Source: Roseiarcus sp963781895
GTDB taxonomy: Bacteria > Pseudomonadota > Alphaproteobacteria > Rhizobiales > Beijerinckiaceae
DNA length: 64,000 nucleotides
Assembly (NCBI GenBank): GCA_963781895.1
Contig: CAWAIM010000008.1
Coordinates: forward strand, 58,927-122,926
Direction of reading: 5' to 3'
In this document: piece after piece, positions 35,468 to 45,318 of the stretch
How positions within the stretch are numbered: the stretch's first letter is position 1
Layout: each line of letters starts with the position of its first letter
Translations under genes and position numbers: made by a program
Notes under the pieces: generated by a model
What the model saw: only the letters and a program-made list of their open reading frames with translations
Databases searched by the model: none
What the model was told of the DNA's origin: nothing

Positions 35468-35677
35468 TCAGCGCCGCCGTCTCGTCTTGCCTCTGCGGTC
35501 GCCGCAGCCCGCGCCATCCCGATGGGGAGATTTGGCCGGCTGCGCCGCGGGCGGAGCCGCGTCTTGGCTCGCGCGCTGATAGCGAACGCCGGTAAAGACA
35601 AAGATCTGCGCGCCGCCGTCCAGCGTGGCCGTGCGTCTAGGAAACCTCGCGGGCCGGAAGAAGATGAGATTGTTCAT
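35468..35677 (-). CDS. Small conserved-looking protein (FTGVRY type)
   Basis: 69 residues from ATG 35677, with a strong GGGGGTGG ribosome site just upstream. The N-terminal half reads MNNLIFFRPARFPRRTATLDGGAQIFVFTGVRYQR. This resembles short proteins with a conserved FTGVRYER ending that I recall in Hyphomicrobiales; the rest is Ala/Pro/Arg-rich. Function unknown. The opposite strand has a longer open frame of low-complexity composition that I consider spurious. Confidence 0.5.
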   Translation of the reverse strand: MNNLIFFRPARFPRRTATLDGGAQIFVFTGVRYQRASQDAAPPAAQPAKSPHRDGAGCGDRRGKTRRRR

Positions 35678-35803
35678 AGCCACCCCCAATGGCCCGGGAT
35701 CGACCGGCCCAATGATTCGGAATTTCGGGGAGCGAAGGTTAATACTCCGTCAATGAGGTCGCGATAACTTGCTGTAAATTCGTCCAACCCAGCGGTCTGT
35801 TTC

Positions 35804-36958
35804 GTGCACGATCTCACGCTTTCGGCGTTCCCCTTTCTGACCTCCTTGGCGGCCAGCGAGAGTCCCAGGGATCGCAGGATTTGGCTGCGCGTGGCGAGCG
35901 ACCATTTCGTCGCCAGCCCCGCGAACGATCCCGAGGCGATCGGACGATTCGCGGACGCGATGGCTTCGCGTCTGGAGGTCGCGGACGCTGTTACGCGGCT
36001 CGAAATCGCGCGCAAACTCGCGCCGTGCCCGCGAACTCCGGCCAGATTGCTGGCTCTCTTCGAATCGGTCAACTCCGAGGCCGGCGACTTCAGTCTCCAA
36101 CACGCGGTGGCTTACAAAAATGGCGCTCTGGCGCAGGCGATCACGCGCGGCAATCGACGCGCGATCGCGGTCGCCAAGCGCAAAAATCTCGACCCTTCCC
36201 TCATCGGCATGCTCGCAGAGCATGAAGACACGGACGTCCTCGCCGCTCTGGCCGCAAATCATTCGGCGCCGCTCGAGGGCGCGACGTTGGCGCGCCTGAT
36301 TCGGCAGGCGCGCAGGCAGACCGAGGAGGCGGGCGAGCGTCGACTCGCCGACGCGCTGCTCGAGCGCAGGCCAGTGCGAGCCGAGAACGCCGCGCTTTTT
36401 CTTTCGGCCACGCCGAACCAGCGCGTGGAGATCCTGCTCGCCGTTCAGCGGGCGCAGCTCGGTCGGCCGGCAAGTTCGCTTCTCGCCGCGCAGCCGACCA
36501 AGCTGGACGAACTGGAGCTGGCGGCCGTCTCCCGCCGGCCCGATCAGTTTCTCGCCATTCTCGCGGAAGCGCTGGATTGTGATTCGAATCTCGCCCGGCG
36601 GATCGTCGACGACCCGTCGGGCGAGCCGCTGGCGGTTGCTCTGGCCGCCCTCGGCGCGGCCAACGACGTCCTGGTGCGGGTGCTGATTTCCAACGACCTG
36701 TCGGCGGGCGCCAGCTATCAGCGCATTCGCGCGCTGGCGCGTCTCAACAACGCGCTCAACAGAAACGCCGCCATGGCGGTGATCGCGGCGTTGCGCGGCG
36801 AACCCCTGACCCGCCGGCGCCCCCAAGCGCCGCCCGACAGTCTGAGCGCGAGCCCTTCCGCGCGCGCGCCTTCGTCGCGTCCGGCCGCCCAGGCGCCTGC
36901 GGCCGCGCGGCAGCCGGGGACGCCGGCCGCGGCGCGGGAGCGCTTCGACGCGGCCTGA
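35804..36958 (+). CDS. DUF2336 domain-containing protein
   Basis: 384 residues from GTG 35804. It is almost wholly alpha-helical, with HEAT-like repeats: RVASDHFVASPANDPEAIGRFADAMASRLEVADAVTRLEIARKLAPCPRTPARLLALF, then ALAQAITRGNRRAIAVAKRKNLDPSLIGMLAEHEDTDVLAALAANHSAPLEG. This is the DUF2336 pattern common in Alphaproteobacteria. The last 60 residues are Ala/Pro/Ser-rich and disordered. No enzymatic motif is visible, and a scaffold or regulatory role is a guess. The second hairpin element begins 48 bp after the stop. Confidence 0.85.
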   Translation: MHDLTLSAFPFLTSLAASESPRDRRIWLRVASDHFVASPANDPEAIGRFADAMASRLEVADAVTRLEIARKLAPCPRTPARLLALFESVNSEAGDFSLQHAVAYKNGALAQAITRGNRRAIAVAKRKNLDPSLIGMLAEHEDTDVLAALAANHSAPLEGATLARLIRQARRQTEEAGERRLADALLERRPVRAENAALFLSATPNQRVEILLAVQRAQLGRPASSLLAAQPTKLDELELAAVSRRPDQFLAILAEALDCDSNLARRIVDDPSGEPLAVALAALGAANDVLVRVLISNDLSAGASYQRIRALARLNNALNRNAAMAVIAALRGEPLTRRRPQAPPDSLSASPSARAPSSRPAAQAPAAARQPGTPAAARERFDAA

Positions 36959-37323
36959 CGCCCCGCGGCATAATTACTTATTAATAATGTGTTATCCTGC
37001 GCCGCGCCAAATTATTCCAAGAAAAACCAAGCCAGACCAAACAAAACCAAGGAAAACCAAGAAAAAAACGCTTGGATTTGCTTGGATTGGCTTGGATTCT
37101 CTCGTCCGAATCGGGACTTTTCAATGGGTTGCGGCGACGCCACGCCAAAAAAATATCGAGCGCGCTTCATAATCACTATTTTCCACAGTAATATACGCTC
37201 CCGGACTCCGAACAACGCCGGCCGCCTCGTTCGAGTCGAGAGAGCAGACTAGCATGCTTTTTGATTTTCCGCAAAGAATCGCGCTGCGCGACCGCTTGCC
37301 GGGACCAGCCGCGCCGCCGAGCT
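36959..37323. other. Intergenic region holding the second copy of the hairpin repeat
   Basis: About 365 bp without a convincing gene. It contains an AT-rich block at 36971-36995 (36980-36993 is the reverse complement of 1980-1993), then the 152-bp element (37007-37158) and another AT-rich stretch (37170-37200). Short frames across it translate the repeat and are not genes. Confidence 0.6.
37007..37158 (-). repeat. 152-bp CCAAG/CTTGG hairpin element, copy B
   Basis: The inverted partner of 23171-23322. Apart from two gaps, differences are scattered substitutions, giving roughly 85 percent identity by eye. Arms CCAAGGAAAACCAAG and CTTGGATTTGCTTGG still pair despite changes. Copy B has one extra ATCCAAGCA-type unit on one arm, and copy A has an extra CTTGG unit on the other. 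It lies 48 bp after the DUF2336 gene stop, in the same relative orientation as copy A lies to the UvrD gene. Confidence 0.85.
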
Positions 37324-37908
37324 TCAGCCCAACGCCGTCAGCATGGTCGGGGCGAACAGGCCCAACGCCATCAGCGCCGCGCCGATCACCCCCAGGCCGA
37401 CGCTCAACCAGATCAGCGCCGCGATCCCGGTGATGATCGCGGCCGAGGCCAGCACGATGGCGATCTGGATGAGGCCGCTGCCGAGTTCGTAATGCGCCAG
37501 CCGACGATTTGCGGTTTCCCGGCGCTCGGCCGCCGCTTTCGCCCGCTCCTGGATCGCGTCCAGGCTGTCATCCGGATTCTTGGGGTCCTTTTCGAAACGC
37601 GCGACGGTCGCCCTGAAAGCCTGGATCTGCTTTTCGAACGCCTCTTGCGCCTTGGGATCGCTGACGGCGGTCCTTTGCGCTTCGAGCATCTGGGACGCGG
37701 TTTCGACCATGGTCGATCGAATCTTCTTGGCCTGGTAGAAATTGAATAAATCCGAAGATTCGATGTTCTTTTCCGTCGACAGGTGCTGGGCGTTTTTCGC
37801 CCCGGCCTCGGCCAGAGCCAGCAACAGCGCCAGAATCGCGATAATGAGAGCGACGGTCCGGTCTTTTTCCTTGGCCTCGACCGCCAATTCTGTGGCCTCA
37901 GACATCAA
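37324..37908 (-). CDS. DUF4337 membrane protein
   Basis: 194 residues. The first helix is RTVALIIAILALLLALAEAGAKNAQH. An amphipathic cytoplasmic stretch follows (STEKNIESSDLFNFYQAKKIRSTMVETASQML then ETANRRLAHYELGSGLIQIAIVLASAAIITG). Two C-terminal helices close it (ALIWLSVGLGVIGAALMALGLFAP). This order is the DUF4337 architecture; function unknown. It starts MMSEATELAVEAKEKDR, and either ATG is possible. It stands alone just beyond the Gabija locus. Confidence 0.9.
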   Translation of the reverse strand: MMSEATELAVEAKEKDRTVALIIAILALLLALAEAGAKNAQHLSTEKNIESSDLFNFYQAKKIRSTMVETASQMLEAQRTAVSDPKAQEAFEKQIQAFRATVARFEKDPKNPDDSLDAIQERAKAAAERRETANRRLAHYELGSGLIQIAIVLASAAIITGIAALIWLSVGLGVIGAALMALGLFAPTMLTALG

Positions 37909-38225
37909 TCATCCCCTCGCCAGCGTTTGGAATCTGAAATTTGATTGCCGCCTTAAATCTCGGGACCACACCCGACGCGGATATTCGTTGCGAGCGACTG
38001 AACGTCGGGGATCGACTTCAAGCGCAGGTTGGGAATCACGGCCGCGGACGTCGCAGGTGGAAGGGCCAGCAGTCGTAAACCGGCGCGACGGGGAGGGCAA
38101 GAGTCCGCCCGAAGCGGACGTACTGAAGGTCTGTTGTATCGTGTCGCAGTCCGCTGCATCGTGAGCGGGACCCGCACGCTCTTACGTACAGATCAACGTA
38201 GCAAGAGGCCGCTGGCAGAGGCGCA
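37909..38225. other. Non-coding stretch between DUF4337 and the Gabija operon
   Basis: About 317 bp; I see no credible gene, RNA or mobile-element end here. It lies downstream of gajB and upstream of the DUF4337 gene, so it should hold the latter's promoter. Confidence 0.4.
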
Positions 38226-39955
38226 CTATAGAGCGATCAGTGTTACTTCACCGCCCATCCCGGCCATCAAGTCACGAAGGCGTGGAGCCTGTGTCCTCGG
38301 AAGTGCCAGCGCCAGCAGCCGCTGCGCCCGTGAGGCGCCGACATAGATCTTGCGCGCTTCTTCATTCTCATCATTGCCACCGTCGGCGGTGAGGAAATCG
38401 ACAATCCCCTTCGCGGTGCTGGGCGACATCACAACGCAGACCGCCGGAAACTCCATGCCCTTCACGCTATGGATAGTGCGGGCGGGATGCCCGCTGGGCG
38501 CCGCGGCAGACAGCGCCCTCGCCAACTCGGGGTTGCGCCGAAGCCGCTGGCTGATCGATCGGCCTCCGCCGGCCGGGAGCAATGGTTCAAGCAGGACCTT
38601 TGCGTGGTCGTGCCATGCATCCGCCGTCGCAAACCGGTCGGCGCTGAAGCGCAGCTCTTCCGCGATCGCAAGTGCGCGCGGTCGCCACGAGCCCGGCTCT
38701 TCCTCGGTCTCTGCGAGGTGCTGATAATAGGTCCTTCCGGCCATGCTCCCTTCGAGCTCAAGCATGATCCGATGGATCGCCGCTAGCGCCTCCTTGCGGC
38801 CACCGAGCTCGAATGAGAAATGGAAGTCGGTGACGGCGACCGCTAAGCGATAGCTCAGGTCCCGGATGCCGCTGTCTTGCGGATGGCCCAGCGCATTGGC
38901 CGCTGTCTGGCGCGTCGCTGAGACAACGGGACAATGACGCGCTTCGAACCCCATGGCCTCGGTCAGTTCGTGAAACTTCGCCCCGATCGTCGCCGGTACG
39001 CCCTGCCCCGAGTACGAGAGGATATGCACAGCGATCGGCTCGTCGCGATGCTCGCCAAGCGCCTCGTCTCTCCTCATCCGCATGCCGGGTGCCCGCAGCG
39101 CCACAATTCCCCGTGCGATATGACGGCTTGAACGAAAATTCCCGTTCACCGGAAGCCGTTCCTCCTTCCGGAACGTCCGCGCAAAGTGCTCGAGCTCACG
39201 GGTGACACCGCCGCGAAAGCCATAGATCGCCTGATTTGGATCGCAGATGACCTTCACTGGCACGCCAGCATCTCGGAACCAGATGATGATTTCCAGATGA
39301 CTGGATTGCAGTCTTGCGCCTCGTCAACGATCAACTCCTGGAAGCGGGCGGCGAAGGCGGGTCCCAGCACCGCACCGCACGTGGGATCGCGCAGCCGGGC
39401 CACCGCGATCTCTCTCGCGTCCGTGAAATCGAGTTCGCCTTGTTCGAGAAGGCGGCGGCGCGTGTTTCGCGCGGCCGTTTCATGCGCCTTGATTTTCCAC
39501 CGAAAGCCGTACCTTTGGAGCTTCGCAGGGATAGCCGCGCCCGTTACGCGGTCGAAGCATTCGAGCGGGAGCGCCTGCGCTCCTTCGAACGGTTGGATGG
39601 GTCGATCATCCTTGTCGGGGATCAATCTAGGCCGCCTCATGCAGCCGTTGACCCCAAACGGCGCAATCAGGTATTGCCAGAGGAAAGCGTCGAACGTCCC
39701 AATGAAGTGTGGAAAGGCAGGCGTTTCCACCAAGCCCTCGCGCCGCAAGCGATCTTCGAGTTCGGATACCGCCGCGACAGTGAAGGACAGAAACGCGATG
39801 CCGCGCCCTGTCGGCCGACCGCCCAGAAGCTGACGAGCGCGCTCGACCATGACACGCGTTTTTCCAGCACCCGGGCAGGCGGCGATGAACGCTGATCCCG
39901 CATGCCCGATGATCCGCGCCTGCTCGTCCGTCGGCGCGAACACCTTTGCGGTCAT
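38226..39955 (-). CDS. gajB: Gabija anti-phage system UvrD-like helicase GajB (one frameshift)
   Basis: An SF1 helicase in two frames. The first has MTAKVFAPTDEQARIIGHAGSAFIAACPGAGKTRVMVERA (Walker A), FLSFTVAAVSELEDRL, FPHFIGTFDAFLWQYL and ELIVDEAQDCNP (motif II). The second has VKVICDPNQAIYGFRGGVT (III), NFRSSRHIA (IV), RTIHSVKGMEFPAVCVVM (V) and KIYVGASRAQRLLAL (VI). Adding one base near 39285 joins them as LEIIIWFRDAGVPVKVICD and gives 1,731 bp (576 residues). Gene order and domain pair match Gabija, in which GajB senses nucleotide depletion and GajA nicks DNA. Its ATG overlaps the corrected gajA stop by ATGA. Confidence 0.82.
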
Positions 39956-41818
39956 GCGACCAAGGCCTCGATCGCGCGCTTGCAGATACGGCGGCACCGT
40001 GAATGTCTTGCCGGCGATGATCTCCTCGGCAAGGAGTTGGGCGAAGTCGCCCTTACGCGTCGACTCGAAGAGCTTCTGGATCGCTACCGCTTGCGCAGCG
40101 TCCGTCTGTGCGACGGCGGCGTCCCACTTGTCGCCCGATTGCGGGTGAAAAACGAGGTAGACCTGCTTCAGCAGCTCGGCATTGCCTGCTCTGACCAGCT
40201 CGGTTTCCAGCGAATAGTCATTGATGACGACGTCGAGGAGATCGGCCGCGCCAAGGCCCTTCGCGACAGCGTCGAGCTTGCGCTTCCGCGCGACGCCTGG
40301 AAACTCTGTCCCCGCGGCCACTTCGCCGCCATCGCCGTCTGTCAGGACGACGAGGCGATCTGCGATCCGCACATCCTCGTAAGGCGACAAAAGGAGCTTC
40401 GTGTAAGGCTCGAAATCCACGCCATCGATCGGCACAAGCACCGCCGACCGGAAGAGCCGAAGTTTTTCGACATCCTCTCTCAGCATGATCTTCTTGGCTA
40501 TGACAGGAAGGAGAAGCGCCTCTGCGATCCCTTCGGCGAGAAGAACGCGCCCGCCGAAGAGCAAGGCCGACTTCGTTACGTCCAGGTAGCGATCGACCTT
40601 CCGACGCTCGACATCGTTCAGCGCAAGAGCGGCGAGCGGGATGCAGCGCGTGAAACGTCGCGGTCGACCAACCGGCAGCACCGGATCGGCTCGATCTCGG
40701 GCATCATCTCGACCGGCACATCGGCTGGCGGCTGCGGCTCCTCGACCGCCGCGCGCCGCAGCAGCGGCGGCCAGGTTTGCCGGCCTCGGGAGAAACGAGC
40801 GGAAGAAGATCAGCTTCTTGCTTTCCACCCACGCCGAAAAATTCGGCGAGTGCGTTGCCACGATGACCTGCAATTCGCCGGCCGGGCCTTGATGGCCCTC
40901 GCGCGCCTTGCGGGACTTCTCCGCCTGCTCGTCAAGAAAGCTCAGCACCGCGGCCTGAAGCTGCGGATGAAGGTGCGCCTCCGGCTCTTCGACAGAAAAA
41001 GTGTGAGGTCGGCGTCGTTCACCTTCTCGAGTTCGACGGCGATCGTCGCCATGTAGAGAAGGTTCGCGTACCCATGTCCGGAGTAGCGAAGGTCCTCCGG
41101 CTCGATGCCGTGATCGGCGAGCTTGAACCGCAGGTCGCGCGCGACGTCGATCAACTTTTCGTCGTTCGCGAAGCCGAGCGAGGCCGCCTGCCGACGGACG
41201 CCGGCGGTCAGCGCGCTGAGATCCGAGTTCGACCGCCCCGCCAACCTTGCCAAGGATCTCGGCGTCCGCCCCGCGCCGCAGGGTTTTCGCGAGCTCCTCC
41301 GGGTCCTTCCCTTCCAGGAAATGGTTCAGCAGCGCGTAGATGCGAGTCGGATTGCCTGACGCGAGCGCCCGCTTCGCGTCGCGCAGCGGCGGCAGATAAA
41401 CGTGACGCACCATCTCATGGCATCCCGGCTCGGGATTGCCCTGCTGGTATCCGGCCCACAATTGCGGTCGAAATGGGAAGCGGCCGGTGGTCTCATCATA
41501 CTTTACGCCAAACACGCATCCTGTTATCGCCGCGTCCGTCGCAGCTGAGATCATTCGCCCTTTCTGCGCTGGGTTCAGATCTGCAAAGGACGCAGTCAGT
41601 CCGAACTTCCGCGTCGCGCTTCCGAACCGGATGTCGGTCGTCTCGCAGTAGAGCTCACGACGTCCGCCCAGCGGCGTCGTCAGCAGCCGGATCGCATCGA
41701 TAGCGTTGCTCTTGCCGCCGTTGTTCTCGCCGACAAGGATCGTTAGATCCTTGCGGAGAGGAACTGTCACCCGATCGAAGGAGCGAAAATTATCCAGCCC
41801 CAATTTTTCAAGATGCAT
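39952..41818 (-). CDS. gajA: Gabija anti-phage system OLD-family ATPase/TOPRIM nuclease GajA (three frameshifts)
   Basis: The N-terminal ABC-type ATPase reads MHLEKLGLDNFRSFDRVTVPLRKDLTILVGENNGGKSNAIDAIRLL (Walker A). Later come FSVEEPEAHLHPQLQ (Walker B) and VIVATHSPNF (H-loop). The C-terminal TOPRIM has VLLAEGIAEALLLPVIAKK (Glu) and LVVLTDGDGG (DxD). Breaks lie near 41255, 40985 and 39970. Removing one base at the last converts an apparent GajA-GajB fusion into a GajA tail YLQRAIEALVA followed by stop TGA. The corrected length is 1,866 bp (621 residues). This is the OLD class 2 layout next to a UvrD-like helicase. The start is ATG 41818 after GGGAAGG. Confidence 0.82.
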
Positions 41819-42265
41819 AGCCTTCCCCAGATCCACCGACAGCATCGATCGGTCTGCGCCGTTATAGCAGGAGGCGCAGCGCGAAGAATGCCGGAGCCCG
41901 AGATGCGGCTACTTCGCAACGCGAAATCAGGCAATTTTCAAATGTCACCGTTGCGGCCCCGACCAACTTCCGCTCTTGGCGCATTCTTTCCGTACCGGGA
42001 CCGACCAGGAACGGCAGCAAGGGCTCGATTTGACCGATTCGCCGCGCTGTCGACGAACGCCCGCTCTTGCGCATTGCCGTCATCCGCTCGGTCGTCGGCG
42101 CACGGCTCAAGTCCCCCATAAGACGAGCGTCGCGGGAAACAGGCGTCGGATGATCGCCGCCGGCGCCGCGCCGAACGATCCCTCCGGGATCGCGCCCCGT
42201 CGGCCGGCGGGACCGCGACGGCGAATTCTGAGCCAGGCCAAGCGCGATTGGCGTCAAACCCGCCG
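41819..42265. other. Non-coding stretch upstream of gajA
   Basis: About 447 bp with ordinary composition. Open frames here have Arg/Ser/Ala-rich random content and I judge none real. It should contain the promoter of the Gabija operon; I could not pick -35/-10 boxes with confidence. Confidence 0.4.
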
Positions 42266-43458
42266 TCAACGATCCGGGGCGAGGGCGCCGGCGACGCGGC
42301 GCCCAGAGCCGTCGACGAAACCGCGCGGCTCGTCGTTGGAAGGCCCGGCAAGCGCGCCCGCGTCGCGTCGGCCGAAGCGGGGACGAGCTCCCGGATCATG
42401 CTCTTGCCCGCGATTGATCGACTGCCGCTCGGCGAAAAGGCGCGCGACTTCGCGCCCGAGCCGTTCGATCGATTCGCGCAGCGCCGCGTCGTCGGCGCGC
42501 TGGGCGCCGGAGGACTCAGGCGTCGCCGCCGTCGCCTGATCGCCCTCGCTTTCCCGTTGCGATCGTTCGTGGCCGGCGCGCGCGGTTCTCAGCGCCGCCT
42601 CCCGATCCGCCAGCATCGCCAGCTGACGGCTGTTCTCCAGCAGCGCTTCCTCGCGGGCCTGCTCGCTGACGGCGAGCCGCGATTCCAATTCCGCCAGGCG
42701 CCGCTGCGTCTCGTCGCGTTCGGCGCCGCCGCTCGACAGCCTCTCGCCGAGTCGTTCGTTTTGCAGGGCGGCGTCGCCCAGCCGGCCTTCGAGCCGGCGG
42801 ATTTCGGCCATCTGGCTGGCGAGCGCGTCCATCAGCTGGGCGCGGGTCGTCTCCGCCTTCTCGGCCGCGGCCTTGGCCGAACGCGACAGATCCTCGAGCC
42901 GCCCCTCCATGTTTTCGCCCCGTGCGGTCAAGATGGCGATTCTCGCGCGATCACGGCTGGCTTCCGACTCGAGCTCAATCAGGCGAGCGGTCGCCACGCT
43001 TTCAGCGATATTGGCCCGATCTCGCTGAGCGAATGCATCGTTGAGCGCGATCTGGCTCGCCGCCAATCCGATTTCAAGCTCACGACGATCAGACTCGCCC
43101 TTGGCGATTTCCGCACGCTGGTCGACGATTAGGCTCATGTGCTCGGCGGCCGCGGCTTCGAGCGCGAGGATTTTGACCGATTGCCTGCCGACCGCGACGC
43201 GCAGCCGATTCGAGGCGTCCTCGACCAGGGCAAGTCGATGCTCGAGGCGCACCTGCTCGACCGCGTTGGCGGCGCGCAAGGCGTCCCGCTCGGCGCTCGC
43301 CTGCTTTTCGATCGTCGGCGCGCCCAATCTCGCGCGCGCTTCGGACAGCCGAGCCGCCCGCCGCGAAAGGCGGGGATTCCCACGACCGCCAGCAGGCAGG
43401 CGGCGAGAAACCCCATCGCGAAGTAAAGCGCTTGCTCGACCAACCCTGCCCTGTCCAA
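42266..43458 (-). CDS. Membrane-anchored coiled-coil protein (one frameshift)
   Basis: The N-terminal piece LVEQALYFAMGFLAACLLAVVGIPAF (frame from TTG 43458) is a single membrane anchor. In another frame follows ARRAARLSEARARLGAPTIEKQASAERDALRAANAVEQVRLEHRLALVED and then some 230 residues of heptad-rich coiled coil (ETTRAQLMDALASQMAEIRRLEGRLGDAALQNERLGERL and similar). Adding one base near 43375 joins them and gives 1,194 bp (397 residues). A disordered basic tail ends it. No named family. The single helix with a long coil suggests an envelope scaffold or tether; start and function are uncertain. Confidence 0.7.
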
Positions 43459-43547
43459 AACTCAAATGAGCCGGGTCATCTTCGCACAAGGACCGGTTGC
43501 TGCAAAGCCGGGCGCTCGAACGCTCGAAGTCTGGGCGCCCGGCTTCG

Positions 43548-44120
43548 TCAGAACGGGTTCCAGGTCGCCCGCTGGGTGAACTTCAAATAGTTGACATTGA
43601 CCCCGAGGCGGGCGCCCACGCCGGTGCGGATGGGAACGACGATCACGCCCTCCGCGCCCAACGCGGTAAAGCCGAAGCCGCCGACGAAATAGGCCGAGCC
43701 GTCAATTCCGCCGAACCGGCGGTAGATCGCCCCGACCGCCGGCAGATTATAGACCAGCATCATCGTCCGGTCGCCGTCGGCGCCGGCGTCGAAGCCGATC
43801 GACGGCCCCTGCCAATAGATCGGCTGGTCTCCGGCGTTGCGCGTATACATTTTGCCTTCGCCGTAGCGCAAACCGCCGACGAACGCCGCCGAGGCCTCCT
43901 GACCGAGAATATAGGCGTTGGGCAGGCCCCAACGATGGGCCGCTTCCTGGACCGCCTCGGCCAGGCCGCGAGACAGGCTGCCAAAGAATCGGTGACCGTT
44001 ATCGACGATTTCGTCGGCGGTAAACTGCCCGGGAACGTCGGCGCGGGCTCTCGTCCCGAGGCCGAGGGCGCCGAGCGCCGCCGCCATCGCCATAAGGTTT
44101 CGCCGCGTCACACTTGTCAT
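43548..44120 (-). CDS. DUF1134 family envelope protein, EipA-like
   Basis: 190 residues from ATG 44120, behind GAGGAG. A twin-arginine-like or Sec signal (MTSVTRRNLMAMAAALGALGLGTRARA) is followed by the DUF1134 domain: YTADEIV-type opening FTADEIVDNGHRFFGSLSRGLAEAVQEAAHRWGLPNAYILGQEASAAFVGGLRYGEGKMYTRNAGDQPIYWQGPSIGFDAGADG. This is the family of Brucella EipA, a periplasmic protein important for cell-envelope integrity. Most alphaproteobacterial members share this length. It stands alone. Confidence 0.92.
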   Translation of the reverse strand: MTSVTRRNLMAMAAALGALGLGTRARADVPGQFTADEIVDNGHRFFGSLSRGLAEAVQEAAHRWGLPNAYILGQEASAAFVGGLRYGEGKMYTRNAGDQPIYWQGPSIGFDAGADGDRTMMLVYNLPAVGAIYRRFGGIDGSAYFVGGFGFTALGAEGVIVVPIRTGVGARLGVNVNYLKFTQRATWNPF

Positions 44121-44248
44121 CACGACACTCCTCGAGGCCGGCGTCCTGGCCGGCGCGCTCCTGCTTTCCAGCCAAAGCGCGTCCCGCCAATGACGCAACG
44201 TTCACCCCCCGGACGGATCAATAATCTCCCAGTCCCGTTGACAGCAAA

Positions 44249-45103
44249 TTAACGATGCGCGAAGCGCCTCGCCGCCGCGCCGTCGCCCCAGGCCACGAAC
44301 CCGCCGTTGCGCAGGTCCTTGTCGACTTTTCCGTAAACGAGCGGATCGCCGGAAGGATCGAGAACGACACCCCCCGCGGCGCGCAGGACGGCGTCGGCCG
44401 CCGCCGTGTCCCATTCCATCGTCGGCGCGAACCGGGGATAGACGTCGGCCAATCCTTCGGCGATCAGGCAGAACTTGAGCGACGAACCCGCCGTTCGCCG
44501 CTCGGCGATCGGCAATCGTTCGAGAAACGCTTCCGTCCGAGGGTCGCCATGCGAGCGGCTCGCCAGGGCGACCAGGGCGCCGGGGGCGAGGCGCGTATGA
44601 ATGCGCCGACGCGGCACGCCCTGGGGCAGGCCCGCCGCGACGGGCGCCTCACAGACGAAGGCGTGCTCGCCGCCGAACCATAGCCGGCCGATGGCGGGCG
44701 CATAAACGGCGCCGGCGCTCGGCTTTCCCCGCTCGACCAGCGCGATGTTGATCGTGAATTCGCCGTTGCGGGCGATGAATTCCCGCGTGCCGTCGAGCGG
44801 ATCGACGAGGAGAAATCGTTCGGCGACGCTGATCGGAGTTCCGGCCGCGGTCGATTCTTCGGCCACCATCGGCACGGGAGGAACGGCGCGAGCGAGACGG
44901 TCGCAGATGATCGCTTCCGCGCGTCGATCGGCGAGCGTCACCGGGCTGCCGTCGGCTTTCGCGCCAACGTCGCAGCCGCTCTCGTAGACCTCCATGACCG
45001 CCGGTCCGGCCGACACGGCGACCTCCGCCAGATAGAGCGCGATTTCGTCGCGCGTGGAGCGGTCGAAGTCGAAAGGATGCGCATCTGCGCCAGACGTGAC
45101 CAA
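44249..45103 (-). CDS. cysQ: 3'(2'),5'-bisphosphate nucleotidase CysQ
   Basis: About 284 residues if started at TTG 45103, which has GAAGGGG just upstream; the frame is open to 45253 and no ATG fits better. It has the metal-dependent inositol-phosphatase fold: GSPVTLADRRAE, VAEES (metal Glu), LLVDPLDGTREFI (DPxDGT) and PTMEWDTAAADAVLRAAGG (WDxAA). CysQ hydrolyses 3'-phosphoadenosine 5'-phosphate to AMP, relieving inhibition during sulphate assimilation. It diverges from the ChpT gene. The family is certain; the start is not. Confidence 0.9.
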   Translation of the reverse strand: MVTSGADAHPFDFDRSTRDEIALYLAEVAVSAGPAVMEVYESGCDVGAKADGSPVTLADRRAEAIICDRLARAVPPVPMVAEESTAAGTPISVAERFLLVDPLDGTREFIARNGEFTINIALVERGKPSAGAVYAPAIGRLWFGGEHAFVCEAPVAAGLPQGVPRRRIHTRLAPGALVALASRSHGDPRTEAFLERLPIAERRTAGSSLKFCLIAEGLADVYPRFAPTMEWDTAAADAVLRAAGGVVLDPSGDPLVYGKVDKDLRNGGFVAWGDGAAARRFAHR

Positions 45104-45318
45104 TGCGACTTCCCCTTCGCTCGAGCGCGCGCCGGGCGCAGGCGCCCTAATCTTCGCGAGCGCGATAACTGGCGTCAGACCAGGCCGGCAAAATTCTTCG
45201 CCGCGGGAGGCATCGCGGCCGACGAACGAATCGGATAGATAGGCGAAATGCAACGAATCCGATTCGGCGGCGCCGCTTCCGCCGCCGGTCTGTTGGCATT
45301 GACCATAGGATCAACCGC

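Noticed and set aside
39254..41845. A natural GajA-GajB fusion protein
   Set aside because: Removing a single base restores a conserved GajA end, a stop codon and an ATGA overlap with GajB; the fused length is not supported by the corrected codon count.
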